DNA of 64,000 nucleotides from Marinobacter sp. HL-58 (lineage in GTDB: Bacteria > Pseudomonadota > Gammaproteobacteria > Pseudomonadales > Oleiphilaceae), in the NCBI RefSeq assembly GCF_001314605.1, contig NZ_LIHP01000001.1, forward strand, positions 124,001-188,000. Direction: 5' to 3'. Positions 16,431 to 24,992 of this stretch are shown in pieces. The notes beneath the pieces are model-generated. The model did not search any database and was not told the origin of the DNA. It saw nothing but the letters and a program-made list of their open reading frames with translations. Both the position numbers and the translations under genes were made by a program. The first letter of the stretch is position 1, and the number at the start of each line of letters is the position of its first letter.

Positions 16431-17726
16431 TCAGTAGGAGGAACTCATCCCGAAAAATTCGGGGAAGATGATTATTAACGCCAGAACCAGTATCTGCATC
16501 AGGATAAACGGCATAACCCCTTTGTAGATATCCGTCGTTCGTATCTCGGGCGGTGACACGCCTTTCAGATAGAACAGACTGAACCCGAACGGGGGTGTCA
16601 GGAAGCTGGTTTGCAGGTTCATGGCGATCAGGATGGCAAACCAGAGCATGTTGATGCCCAGTGCTTCAGCCACCGGCGCCAGAATGGGCACGATAATGAA
16701 GGAAATTTCCACGAAATCGATGAAGAAACCCAGTATCAGGATGACCAGCATCGCCAGGATAATGAAGCCCCATTTCTCACCGGGAAGCTGCAGCATCCAC
16801 TCTTCCAGGAGGTAGTCACCCCCGGTGTAGCTGAAGACCATCGAGAAGGCGGTTGCACCGATGAGGATGGCGAACACCATGGCGGTCACCTTGACCGTGT
16901 CCTTTGACGCATCCCAGACCATCTGGAATGAGAACTGGCGGTAGATAAGGGCCAGTACGACCGCGCCAACACCACCCAGCGCCGACGATTCTGTGGGTGT
17001 GGCAATACCGGCGAAGATGGAGCCCAGTACAATGACAATCAGTGCCAATGGCGGGATGATGGCAAGCAACGCTGCCTTGATCTCGTTGCCACGGGACAGA
17101 CCGCTGTCATCGGGCATGGCCGGGGCTGTTTCGGGCTTGAAACGGGTCAGAACGAGAATGTAGACGATGTAAAGCCCGATCAGAACCACGCCGGGCAGTA
17201 CGGCGGCCTTGAAAAGATCGCCCACGGGCAGCCCGAGTACATCACCGAGAATGATCAGGATGATGGACGGAGGGACAATCTGGCCCAGGGTGCCGGCGCC
17301 GCAGATGGTGCCTGTGGCAAGCCGCTTGTCGTAATTGTGGGCAAGCATGACCGGAAGCGAGATCAGGCCCATGGCCACCACGCTGGCCCCCACGACGCCG
17401 GTAGAAGCCGCAAGCAGGGCACCCACCAGGATAGTGGAGATGGCCAGGCCTCCGGGCAAACCACCAAACAGCCTGCCCATGGACGTCAGTAACTGAGCCG
17501 CCAGCTTGGTGCGCTGGAGCACAACACCCATGAAGATAAACAGGGGAACCGCCATCAGTGTGGTGTTCTGCATCACGCTCAGGATGCGATAGGGCATGAA
17601 GGCAAACAGATCCATGCCTTCAGCAAAAATGCCGAAAAACAGCGCGACGCCGCCAAAGGTAAAGGCAACCGGGAAGCCAAGCATCAGCATCAGCAGGGCA
17701 ACACCGAACATAATCATGCCAATCAT
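16431..17726 (-). CDS. TRAP transporter large permease (DctM type)
   Basis: A 431-residue inner-membrane protein with about twelve hydrophobic segments. It is the ion-coupled translocation subunit of a tripartite ATP-independent periplasmic transporter. Family features include GLPGGLAISTILVGALLAASTGVVGAS and PPSIILIILGDV, the re-entrant loop region, and the C-terminal LQTSFLTPPFGFSLFYLKG block. It overlaps the small permease gene by four bases (ATGA). The order binding protein, small permease, large permease is the standard dctPQM order. A sodium-coupled uptake of an organic acid is expected. Confidence 0.93.
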   Translation of the reverse strand: MIGMIMFGVALLMLMLGFPVAFTFGGVALFFGIFAEGMDLFAFMPYRILSVMQNTTLMAVPLFIFMGVVLQRTKLAAQLLTSMGRLFGGLPGGLAISTILVGALLAASTGVVGASVVAMGLISLPVMLAHNYDKRLATGTICGAGTLGQIVPPSIILIILGDVLGLPVGDLFKAAVLPGVVLIGLYIVYILVLTRFKPETAPAMPDDSGLSRGNEIKAALLAIIPPLALIVIVLGSIFAGIATPTESSALGGVGAVVLALIYRQFSFQMVWDASKDTVKVTAMVFAILIGATAFSMVFSYTGGDYLLEEWMLQLPGEKWGFIILAMLVILILGFFIDFVEISFIIVPILAPVAEALGINMLWFAILIAMNLQTSFLTPPFGFSLFYLKGVSPPEIRTTDIYKGVMPFILMQILVLALIIIFPEFFGMSSSY

Positions 17727-18268
17727 GCCAGCCCCTCCGCACCGTGTTTAGTATCGTAGCTTTTCTCTCCTGACATCACCCGTATGGCATGAGTCGCCAT
17801 ATTGAGGCCGGCGATCGCGGTGAATACCGCTGAAATGGGAATCACGCTCTTGATAACCCAGCGATGAGGCAGTCCGCCCGGGTCGCCACTGCCTTCGCCC
17901 ATATTGTAGGACTCAACGGTGAAATCGTAGCCGTAGTGCCAGATCAGGTAAGAGAAGGGGATAACGAAGATAAAGGCCCCGACGAGATTGATCCAGGCCT
18001 TGGTCTTGTCGCTCCAGCGGGCGTACAGGACATCCACCCGCACGTGCCCGTCAGTCCGCAGGGCGTAGGGTATGCCCAGCATGAAGACGACCGAGTAAAG
18101 GTGCCACTCCATCTCCTGCATGGCGATCGAAACATCATTGAAAACATAGCGGGCGACCACGTCAAAAAAGACGTTGGCCGCCATCAGTATCATTGCGGCA
18201 CAGGCTACCCAGCCACAAAATGTGGACAGGCGTGCCAGGCCCTCGTCCAACTTGATAATCCAACGCAT
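17723..18268 (-). CDS. TRAP transporter small permease (DctQ type)
   Basis: A 181-residue protein with four hydrophobic segments, the small membrane subunit of a TRAP transporter. The start at 18268 (MRWIIKLDEGLARLSTF) has AGAGGG upstream, whereas the longer frame to 18337 would add 23 unlike residues. DctQ motifs are FFDVVARYVFNDVSIAMQEMEW and GIPYALRTDGHVRVDVLYAR. It sits between a stem-loop that follows the binding-protein gene and the large permease gene, with which it overlaps by four bases. Confidence 0.9.
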   Translation of the reverse strand: MRWIIKLDEGLARLSTFCGWVACAAMILMAANVFFDVVARYVFNDVSIAMQEMEWHLYSVVFMLGIPYALRTDGHVRVDVLYARWSDKTKAWINLVGAFIFVIPFSYLIWHYGYDFTVESYNMGEGSGDPGGLPHRWVIKSVIPISAVFTAIAGLNMATHAIRVMSGEKSYDTKHGAEGLA

Positions 18269-18320
18269 TGATTGCCCTCTGCCAGCCAAACCAGCGAATT
18301 TCATTTGCTTTAAACGAGAA

Positions 18321-18351
18321 AGCCGGGACCACTTCAAGAGCGATCCCGGCT
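18321..18351 (-). other. Intercistronic stem-loop in the TRAP operon
   Basis: AGCCGGGA and TCCCGGCT form an 8-bp stem in the gap between the binding-protein and small-permease genes. Such structures commonly protect the upstream message or reduce read-through, giving more binding protein than membrane subunits. Confidence 0.65.
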
Positions 18352-18368
18352 CCGTAACTGCCGATAGT

Positions 18369-19445
18369 TTACTCTACTTCTGACATCGTGTTGAGATAAG
18401 CTCGCTCTGAAATGTCCGTATAGGCGCGGCTCTGCTCCAGGTACTCTTCCTGGGACTTCACGATTCTTGCGGCCTGCTCGCCTTCATCAGCGGCCTCTTT
18501 GAGGAGCTTTTTGTTGGCGTCATACATGGCCTGGAAAATTTCCTTGGGGAACTGCTTGATCTGGACGTTGGGATATTCTTCCTTGATGGTGGCCCAGGCT
18601 TCCGCGTTCGCGTGCTGGGAGTGTACCAGCATGTCGTAGGAACCTGTGCGCATGGCGACCTTCATGATTTCCTGCAGGTCAGCAGGCAATTTGTCCCATA
18701 CCTTCTTGTTGATCAGGAACTGCAACTCAGTGGCAGGCTCATGCCAGCCGGTGTAGTAGTAATCAGCAATTTGCTGGAAACCAAGGCGCAGGTCCAGTGC
18801 CGGGCCTACCCACTCCACGGCGTCAATGGTGTTGCGCTCCAGCGCAGTGTAGAGCTCACCCGGTGCGATGTTGGTGGGCCTTACGCCCACTTCCGCGAAA
18901 ACCTCGCCCTGGAAGCCAGGGATACGCATTTTGAGCCCGTCGAGATCGTCGAGGGACTTGATTTCCTCGCGGAACCAGCCACCCATCTGCACGCCAGTGT
19001 TACCACCGGGGAATGACAGCATGTTGTGGGGCTCGTAAACCTCTTCCATCAGTTCCATGCCACCGCCGTGGTAGAACCAGGCATACTGTTCAATGGCGTT
19101 CATGCCAAAGGGCATGCTGGTGAAGAACAGGGTATTGGGTACCTTGCCTTTCCAGTAGTAGGAAGCGGAATGCCCCATATCGTACTGGCCGGCCTTGACC
19201 ATATCAAACACACCCAGCGGGGACTTGTGCTTGTTCGCGGAGTCGATGCGGATCTTGAGCCGGCCGTCGGACATTTTCTCGACGCGCTCGGCAAAATTCT
19301 TGGTGGTGTCACCGAAGATCGGGAAGTTGGGTCCCCAGGTTTCAGCAAGCTTGAGGGTGAAGGTTTCTTGTGCAAATGCCTGTGTTGAAGCGAGGGTGGT
19401 CGCTACTGCCAGCACAGCTGCAGATAGAACAGAACGGATCTTCAT
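18369..19445 (-). CDS. TRAP transporter substrate-binding protein (DctP/TakP-like)
   Basis: A 358-residue periplasmic protein with a signal peptide (VLSAAVLAVATTLASTQAFA). It shows the DctP-family features GRLKIRIDSANK, DLDGLKMRIPGFQGEVFAEVG, ERNTIDAVEWVGPALD and a YYTGWHEPATEL block. The last two, with an Asp and Glu at metal- and acid-binding positions, are reminiscent of TakP-type binding proteins that bind 2-oxo acids; the actual ligand is not proven. First gene of the operon. The 175-base stretch upstream, shared with the convergent end of the radical SAM gene, should contain its promoter. Confidence 0.9.
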   Translation of the reverse strand: MKIRSVLSAAVLAVATTLASTQAFAQETFTLKLAETWGPNFPIFGDTTKNFAERVEKMSDGRLKIRIDSANKHKSPLGVFDMVKAGQYDMGHSASYYWKGKVPNTLFFTSMPFGMNAIEQYAWFYHGGGMELMEEVYEPHNMLSFPGGNTGVQMGGWFREEIKSLDDLDGLKMRIPGFQGEVFAEVGVRPTNIAPGELYTALERNTIDAVEWVGPALDLRLGFQQIADYYYTGWHEPATELQFLINKKVWDKLPADLQEIMKVAMRTGSYDMLVHSQHANAEAWATIKEEYPNVQIKQFPKEIFQAMYDANKKLLKEAADEGEQAARIVKSQEEYLEQSRAYTDISERAYLNTMSEVE

Positions 19446-19620
19446 TGCTCTTCTAGCCTCTTTTGTCGTTGTTTTGGTCAGAGCCTCTTCCGTTATCGGA
19501 ATGAGTAACTCTTGACTCTAGTTCAAGTTAACAATAATCGACAGTCAACGGAACGGAAAACCGCTGTCTCTAATACCTAGGTCTTAGTGGACGTTATGCC
19601 CGCCGAACCCTTGATACGGG

Positions 19621-20697
19621 CTACAGGCCGAAAAGGGTCATTTGCTGGCCCCCGGGTCGCTGGAAAAGATCCTTGCGCAAGGGTTCCGCCTCATGACGGC
19701 CAAGCCCCAGCGCGCGGGTTGCCCGGTTAAACCGCTGTCTCACCAGATCCGCATAGGGGCCGGTGCCTGTCATGCGCTTGCCCCACCGGGAATCATAGCT
19801 TTTGCCGCCCCGGAGATCCCGGATGCGATTCATGACGTGGTCAGCACGCTGGGGAAAATGGCGCTGCAGCCAGTCCCGGAAGAGCTCGTCCAGCTCCAGG
19901 GGCAGGCGCAGCATGATCCAGCTTGCCCGCCGGGCGCCTGCGTCAGCAGCAGCCTGCAGTATGGCCTCGATTTCGTGGTCGTTGATGAAGGGTATCACCG
20001 GGCCGAGAATGATTCCTGTTGGTACGCCGGCGGCAGACAGTTCACGGATTATTTTCAGCCTTGTGGCCGGCGCGGCGGTGCGGGGCTCCATTTGCCGTTT
20101 CAGTGAACTGTCCAGGGTCGTCAGGCTGACCCGGACGGAGCAGAGGCCCTGGCCGGCCAGTTCAGACAGAAGATCCAGGTCCCTCAGAATAAGTGCACCT
20201 TTGGTGATGATTGAAACCGGGTGGCGATAGTCCGCCAGTACCCTGAGAATGTCCCGGGTGATTTCCCGTTGTTTCTCAACGGGCTGGTAGGCATCGGTAT
20301 TCACCCCGAGGGCGATAGGGGATACCTGGTATCCGGGTTTGTCCAGCTCCCGGCGGAGCTGGGCTGCGGCATTGGGCTTGGCAATCAGCCGGGTCTCGAA
20401 ATCCAGCCCTGGCGACATGTCCCAGTAGGCGTGTGTCGGCCTGGCAAAGCAATAAATGCAGGCATGTTCGCAACCGCGATAAGGGTTGATGGACTGGTCA
20501 AAGGGCACATCCGGTGAGCGGTTGCGGCTGATGATGGTCCGCACCTGTTCGTTCACCACTTCGGTGGCAACAGAGTCGGGGCATAGCTGGTCATCCGGGT
20601 TCTGATACCAGCCATCGTCACATTGCCGGTCGGTGACGATGGTTCTGAAGCGGTTGTGGGGATTGAGGGATGTGCCTCGGGTTTTCATGATCGGCAT
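19621..20697 (-). CDS. PA0069-family radical SAM protein
   Basis: A 358-residue radical SAM protein. The iron-sulfur cluster cysteines are in the CxxxCxxC motif GCEHACIYCFARPTH. Conserved flanking blocks are FDQSINPYRGCEHAC, YQPVEKQREITR and ISIITKGALILRDLDLLSEL, the marks of the spore-photoproduct-lyase-like PA0069/Rv2578c group found in many proteobacteria. The physiological role of that group is not established; DNA or nucleotide repair is one idea. A second ATG three codons downstream (MKTRGTS) is an equally likely start. No operon partner is evident. Confidence 0.88.
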   Translation of the reverse strand: MPIMKTRGTSLNPHNRFRTIVTDRQCDDGWYQNPDDQLCPDSVATEVVNEQVRTIISRNRSPDVPFDQSINPYRGCEHACIYCFARPTHAYWDMSPGLDFETRLIAKPNAAAQLRRELDKPGYQVSPIALGVNTDAYQPVEKQREITRDILRVLADYRHPVSIITKGALILRDLDLLSELAGQGLCSVRVSLTTLDSSLKRQMEPRTAAPATRLKIIRELSAAGVPTGIILGPVIPFINDHEIEAILQAAADAGARRASWIMLRLPLELDELFRDWLQRHFPQRADHVMNRIRDLRGGKSYDSRWGKRMTGTGPYADLVRQRFNRATRALGLGRHEAEPLRKDLFQRPGGQQMTLFGL

Positions 20698-20752
20698 CCG
20701 GGTACTGTTTATCTATACAGTACTCCGGGTGCGACGTGATTTCCAGTAGTCT

Positions 20753-21217
20753 CTAGAGGTCGTTCATCCGGCCGATCTGGCTCGCCAGTCTCATGGCTTC
20801 GTGTTCTTCCATGGCCCGGAGCGATTCCACCAACTCCTTTGCTTCCGGAATTTCCGCCTTTCCTGCCAGGCTGTCGTACAAGTCCATCAGCTGGTCATGG
20901 AAATGGAAGATTTCCTGGACGATGCCGTGAAAGTCGAGGTTGTCGTAATGGCCGTCGCAGGTATGGTGGGTCTTGATGGGCTTGTGCTCGTTGTTCAGGT
21001 AATCATACAGTCGGGTCTTGAGCGCCTTTGGATCTGCCTGCTTCTCGAACTCCGCGGTAATGCGCGCCAGTTCAGACTCGTGATCCGAGAGGTAGCCAAG
21101 CAGAGCCCGGGCGCGCTCTTCCTGGTTTTTCGTGGCGCTTTCCGCCAGGCATCGGGAAAGATGGGCATGGAGCTCCCGAGCCCAGATAATCAGATCGTCA
21201 AAGGTTCTTATCTCCAT
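20753..21217 (-). CDS. Helical His-rich hypothetical protein (possibly ferritin- or hemerythrin-like)
   Basis: A 154-residue, strongly charged and helical protein with no signal peptide. It carries many histidines at helix-like spacing: LHAHLSRCL, NEHKPIKTHHTCDGHYDNLDFHG, IFHFHDQLMDLYDSL and MEEHEAMRLASQIGRMNDL. The E-x-x-x-E-H and H-D-Q patterns look like di-metal helical bundles such as ferritin-like or hemerythrin-like proteins, but I cannot match it to a named family. It sits between the radical SAM gene and the divergent GH84 gene with a good ribosome-binding site (GGGAGCACAGGAATGG). Function unknown. Confidence 0.55.
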   Translation of the reverse strand: MEIRTFDDLIIWARELHAHLSRCLAESATKNQEERARALLGYLSDHESELARITAEFEKQADPKALKTRLYDYLNNEHKPIKTHHTCDGHYDNLDFHGIVQEIFHFHDQLMDLYDSLAGKAEIPEAKELVESLRAMEEHEAMRLASQIGRMNDL

Positions 21218-21375
21218 TCCTGTGCTCCCTGGTTGCAGTTGTTCTGATGATTTATCTGAAACACTGATTATGCAAGTCTAGCGGACATTCAGGTGCCTGT
21301 CCGATGACCGGGGTCAAGCAATGGGTTAACCTTGGCGCCAGATGATCCGTACCTGAAATCGGAAGATGAAATCGT

Positions 21376-22449
21376 ATGGCAGACATTCCATCCCTGGGAA
21401 TCATTGAAGGCTTCTATGGCCCTTTATGGAGCTGGAAGGAGCGACGACAGGTGGTTCAAGCCCTGGCTCCCCATGGCTACCGGCAGTACTGGTATGCCCC
21501 CAAGGCGGATCCCTATCTCCGCCGGCGCTGGAGCGAGCCCCATCCGGATCTGCAGGCCAGTGAGCTGTCTGACTTTGCCCGCTTCTGCCGTGGGCAGGGT
21601 GTGGCATTCAGCGTCGGTCTGAGCCCGTTTGAGGTTTTCAACAACTTCGATGACGCCGCAAAAAAGGCGCTGGCGGAAAAGCTGGCGGCCTTTGACCGGT
21701 TGGGAATCCAGGGACTGGCAATACTGTTTGATGACATGAAAAGCAACACACCGGACCTGGCGGCCCGCCAGGCGGATATCATTCACTGGGTCGCCGAACG
21801 AACCAGTGCCGGCCAACTGACTGTCTGCCCGAGTTATTATTCCGATGATCCGGTTCTCGACCGGGTGTTTGGTCAGCGCCCGGCGGGTTATCTGGAGGAT
21901 CTGGGCAGGGCTCTGGATCCGGCGGTGCAGGTGTTCTGGACAGGTGAGGAAGTCTGCTCCCGGGAAATCTCCCCGGGCCACCTGCGTCGCGTTGCCGGAC
22001 AGCTCGGGCGCAAACCGGTGCTGTGGGACAATTACCCGGTGAATGACGGTGACCGCATGTCCCGCCACTTGCATCTGCGTGCCTTTACCGGAAGACCCGC
22101 CGCCAACAGTCCGCACCTTAAGACCCATGCGATCAACCCGGCCTTGCAGCCAACCCTGACAACCATACCCGCCATAACCCTGGCACAAAGCTATGAGCAG
22201 GGGGCGGAATACCAATACGGCCAGGCCTTCCATCTGGCCGCTGAAGAGGTGCTGGGAAAGGAGCTGGCGCGGCAGGTAGTGACGGATCTTCTTGTCCTGG
22301 AGGATGCGGGGCTCGGCAGGATCAGCAGTGAGCGCCTGGGGACAATGATCGAAAGTTATGGTCGTTTTGATCACCCTGGCGCCACGGAAATTCTGAACTG
22401 GCTGGCCGGAAAGTATCAGGTTACCGATGAAATGGTACAGACCCAGTAA
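21376..22449 (+). CDS. GH84-family beta-N-acetylglucosaminidase-like (O-GlcNAcase catalytic domain)
   Basis: A 357-residue protein made almost wholly of a GH84 (NAGidase) barrel. It begins LGIIEGFYGPLWSWKERRQV, the family's first strand. KADPYLRRRW and the ILFDDMKS motif follow; the consecutive Asp residues are the catalytic pair of the substrate-assisted mechanism. VCPSYYSDDPVL and VFWTGEEVCS are further family blocks, and LWDNYPVNDG completes the site. There is no signal peptide and no carbohydrate-binding or cohesin module, so it should be cytoplasmic, unlike secreted NagJ-type enzymes. Upstream 21218-21375 holds the divergent promoters. The substrate could be GlcNAc on peptides, muropeptides or glycans. 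Confidence 0.85.
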   Translation: MADIPSLGIIEGFYGPLWSWKERRQVVQALAPHGYRQYWYAPKADPYLRRRWSEPHPDLQASELSDFARFCRGQGVAFSVGLSPFEVFNNFDDAAKKALAEKLAAFDRLGIQGLAILFDDMKSNTPDLAARQADIIHWVAERTSAGQLTVCPSYYSDDPVLDRVFGQRPAGYLEDLGRALDPAVQVFWTGEEVCSREISPGHLRRVAGQLGRKPVLWDNYPVNDGDRMSRHLHLRAFTGRPAANSPHLKTHAINPALQPTLTTIPAITLAQSYEQGAEYQYGQAFHLAAEEVLGKELARQVVTDLLVLEDAGLGRISSERLGTMIESYGRFDHPGATEILNWLAGKYQVTDEMVQTQ

Positions 22450-22466
22450 TCCAGACCAGGCAGTGG

Positions 22467-23174
22467 TCAGTTCAGGTAGTATTCGACGGTGGTCACGACC
22501 CTGACGGTTTTCACCGGCTGCTGTCCTTCGCTGATCCCGGGTGCCTGATCCCTGGGGAGAATCTGGAATACACCCTGGTTCGCCTGGCGCAAATCTCCCA
22601 GTTTGGTATTTGCGTCCCGCGCAAATTGTGCCGCGGCTTCGCGGGCGGCGGCAGTGGCCTCGGCAATCATTTCAGGTTTGATATCATTCAATCTGTTAAA
22701 CAGGTACGTGGGCCCGCCGGGACCATAGTCAGACGACAGGATTACGCCGGAATCCACCAGCTCGCTGACGGACTGGGCGGCCTGGCGAACGCGCTCGATG
22801 TTGTCGCTGCGCACCATCAGGGTCTGGTTGATGATGAATTTCTGGATGTTGTCACCCTGGTAAGGATTGGCACGGGTATCCGTCACATCCAGACGCTGCA
22901 ATTCCACCGCTTCGGTATCAATGGCCTGAAGTTTGAGAAAAGCCATAATGCTTTCGCGGCTTTCGTTGGCTTTTTCCCTGGCTTCATCCAGGCTGTCGCC
23001 TGTGGCCACGAAGCGCAGGGGCCACAATGCCAGGTCTGCCTGTACCTCCCTTTCCGCCACACCTTTGACAGTGACGAAACGGTCGCCGGTTCGAAGCCCG
23101 GTCAGGCCATCTGCAATCAGTGAGGCGGATATAATGGCGGCAATGGCCAGTATCAGGGTGGGCAGAAGTTTCAT
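22467..23174 (-). CDS. SIMPL-domain periplasmic protein (DUF541)
   Basis: A 235-residue SIMPL (DUF541) protein. The start at 23174 (MKLLPTLILAIAAIISASL) gives a signal anchor and has AAGGA upstream; the frame continues 20 codons further without support. Family features are VTVKGVAEREVQADLALWPL and the FATGDSLDEAREKANES repeat, then a segment with EYYLN at the C terminus. The role of these proteins is ill-defined; some are linked with membrane stress resistance. It lies downstream of the fructose operon and is read in the same direction, but a strong hairpin separates them. Confidence 0.8.
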   Translation of the reverse strand: MKLLPTLILAIAAIISASLIADGLTGLRTGDRFVTVKGVAEREVQADLALWPLRFVATGDSLDEAREKANESRESIMAFLKLQAIDTEAVELQRLDVTDTRANPYQGDNIQKFIINQTLMVRSDNIERVRQAAQSVSELVDSGVILSSDYGPGGPTYLFNRLNDIKPEMIAEATAAAREAAAQFARDANTKLGDLRQANQGVFQILPRDQAPGISEGQQPVKTVRVVTTVEYYLN

Positions 23175-23221
23175 CACGGCATCCTTGTGTATCGCTGTGG
23201 CAGATACGATCGCCGCAAATG

Positions 23222-23244
23222 CCGGGGGCGTCAAGCGCCCCCGG
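23222..23244 (-). terminator. Terminator-like hairpin after fruA
   Basis: CCGGGGGCG and CGCCCCCGG form a perfect 9-bp stem with a five-base loop, 11 bases beyond the fruA stop. The T tract is weak (CATTTGC), so termination may be partial and allow read-through into the SIMPL gene. Confidence 0.65.
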
Positions 23245-23255
23245 TGAGGGGGCCG

Positions 23256-24992
23256 TCAGGGTGCAGTGGCAGCCACTTCGGCCTTGCCGGTCTTGATCAT
23301 GGCGTACCCGAATCCGATGACCAGCGAGCCGATTGCAATGGCGGCCACATAAGGCAGGATCGCGCTTACCGCGTTGGGGATGGCGAGCACAAACAGCCCG
23401 CCGTGGGGTGCCATCAGCTTCACCGCAAACAACATGGACAGGGCCCCGGTGATGGCACCACCCACCATGCATACCGGAATCACCCGTAACGGATCCTTCG
23501 CCATGAAGGGGATAGCGCCCTCGGAAATGAAGCACAGTCCCAGCACGAAAGACGCGCGCCCCGCCTGCCGTTCGGTTTCGGCGAACTTGGAGCGGGCGAC
23601 AAAGCTGGCTACCCCCATGCCGATGGCCGGCACCATGCCGGCGGCCATGATCGCTGCCATGGGGGCCGAGCCACCGCTGCCTTCCGACAACAGGCCCACC
23701 CCGAAGGTGTAAGCGGCCTTGTTGACAGGTCCGCCCAGGTCAAAGCACATCATGGCGCCGAGGATGCCGCCCAGAAGAATGGCGTTGGTGGTGCCCATGC
23801 CTTCCAGGAAGCGGGTCAGGCCGTTCATCAGTGCAGCAGCGGGTTCACCGATCACGTAGATCATGCCCAGGCCTGTCACCAGGCTGGCCAGCAGCGGAAT
23901 GATCAGGATGGGTTTGAGGGATTCGATGCTCTCCGGCATCGGTAGCTTCTGGCTGATAAAACGGGCTACATAGCCGGCCAGGAAACCGGCGATAATGCCA
24001 CCCAGAAAACCCGCGCCCAGCGTCCCGGCCAGGTAACCGCCGATCATACCCGGGGCCAGCCCGGGCCGGTCGGCAATGGACCAGGCAATGTAGCCGGCCA
24101 GCAGCGGAATCATCAGCTGAAACGCGGTTTCGCCGCCGATCTGCATCAGCGCCGCGGCCAGGGTGCCTTCTTCTTCGAACGCATCAATGCCGAAGACGAA
24201 CGACAGGGCAATCAGCAGGCCGCCCGCCACCACCATGGGCAGCATGAAGGACACACCGGTCAGCAGGTGTTTGTAGGGGCCGCGCTTTTCGCCACCTGAT
24301 GATTCCTTTTTCTTCCGGCCTTCCTCGACAGTGGCGTTAGCCAGTGCCTCATCAATGGTCGGCCCCGGTTTTTTCAGGGCGTTGCCGGTAGAGGTGCGCC
24401 ATAGGGGTTTACCGGCAAATCGGCTGGGGTCCACTTCAATGTCGCAGGCCAGGATGACGACATCCGCCGCATCAATTTCTTCTGCAGTCAGCGGATCCTG
24501 CGCGCCTACAGACCCCTGGGTTTCCACGCGTATCTGGTGGCCTGCCGCCGTGGCTGCTGTTGTCAGGGCCTCTGCCGCCATGAACGTGTGGGCAACGCCG
24601 GTGGGGCAGGCCGTCACTGCAACGATACGCTTGCCTTTGGTGTCGTCCGTCCTGCCAGAGACAACTGGCTCTTCAGCGGGCTGGTAGGGAGCAGCCCGCT
24701 GTTCTGCCTGCTCAAGCACCGCTACCGGGTCGGGCAGGGCGGCCGTTACCGGAACCTGGTAGAGGCGTTTTCCGGCATAGGCGCTCAGATCGGTTGCGGT
24801 ACCGGTGGCGGCAATCACCAGGTCTGCCGAAGCAATCTCCTCCGCGGATATTGGACAGGCCGGCTGCTGTGGCCCCCGGATATCGGTGATGGCCGTCCAG
24901 CCTTTTTGCTGTGCTGCCCGCTCCAGGGCCCGGGCCGCCAGGAAGCTGGTGGCAACGCCCTGGGGGCAGGCGGTAACGATGATCAGTTTCAT
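23256..24992 (-). CDS. fruA: PTS fructose transporter subunit IIBC
   Basis: A 578-residue EIIB'-EIIB-EIIC permease that imports fructose and phosphorylates it to fructose 1-phosphate. The two EIIB-like domains begin VTACPQGVATSFLAARAL and VTACPTGVAHTFMAAEAL; the cysteine of the second is the usual phosphorylation site and the first is the B' copy. The EIIC part has about nine hydrophobic segments, with GGIIAGFLAGY and FISEGAIPFMAKDP, the sugar-binding region. The start at 24992 overlaps the fruK stop by four bases, and an upstream frame extension is unsupported. Third gene of the fruB-fruK-fruA operon. Confidence 0.95.
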   Translation of the reverse strand: MKLIIVTACPQGVATSFLAARALERAAQQKGWTAITDIRGPQQPACPISAEEIASADLVIAATGTATDLSAYAGKRLYQVPVTAALPDPVAVLEQAEQRAAPYQPAEEPVVSGRTDDTKGKRIVAVTACPTGVAHTFMAAEALTTAATAAGHQIRVETQGSVGAQDPLTAEEIDAADVVILACDIEVDPSRFAGKPLWRTSTGNALKKPGPTIDEALANATVEEGRKKKESSGGEKRGPYKHLLTGVSFMLPMVVAGGLLIALSFVFGIDAFEEEGTLAAALMQIGGETAFQLMIPLLAGYIAWSIADRPGLAPGMIGGYLAGTLGAGFLGGIIAGFLAGYVARFISQKLPMPESIESLKPILIIPLLASLVTGLGMIYVIGEPAAALMNGLTRFLEGMGTTNAILLGGILGAMMCFDLGGPVNKAAYTFGVGLLSEGSGGSAPMAAIMAAGMVPAIGMGVASFVARSKFAETERQAGRASFVLGLCFISEGAIPFMAKDPLRVIPVCMVGGAITGALSMLFAVKLMAPHGGLFVLAIPNAVSAILPYVAAIAIGSLVIGFGYAMIKTGKAEVAATAP

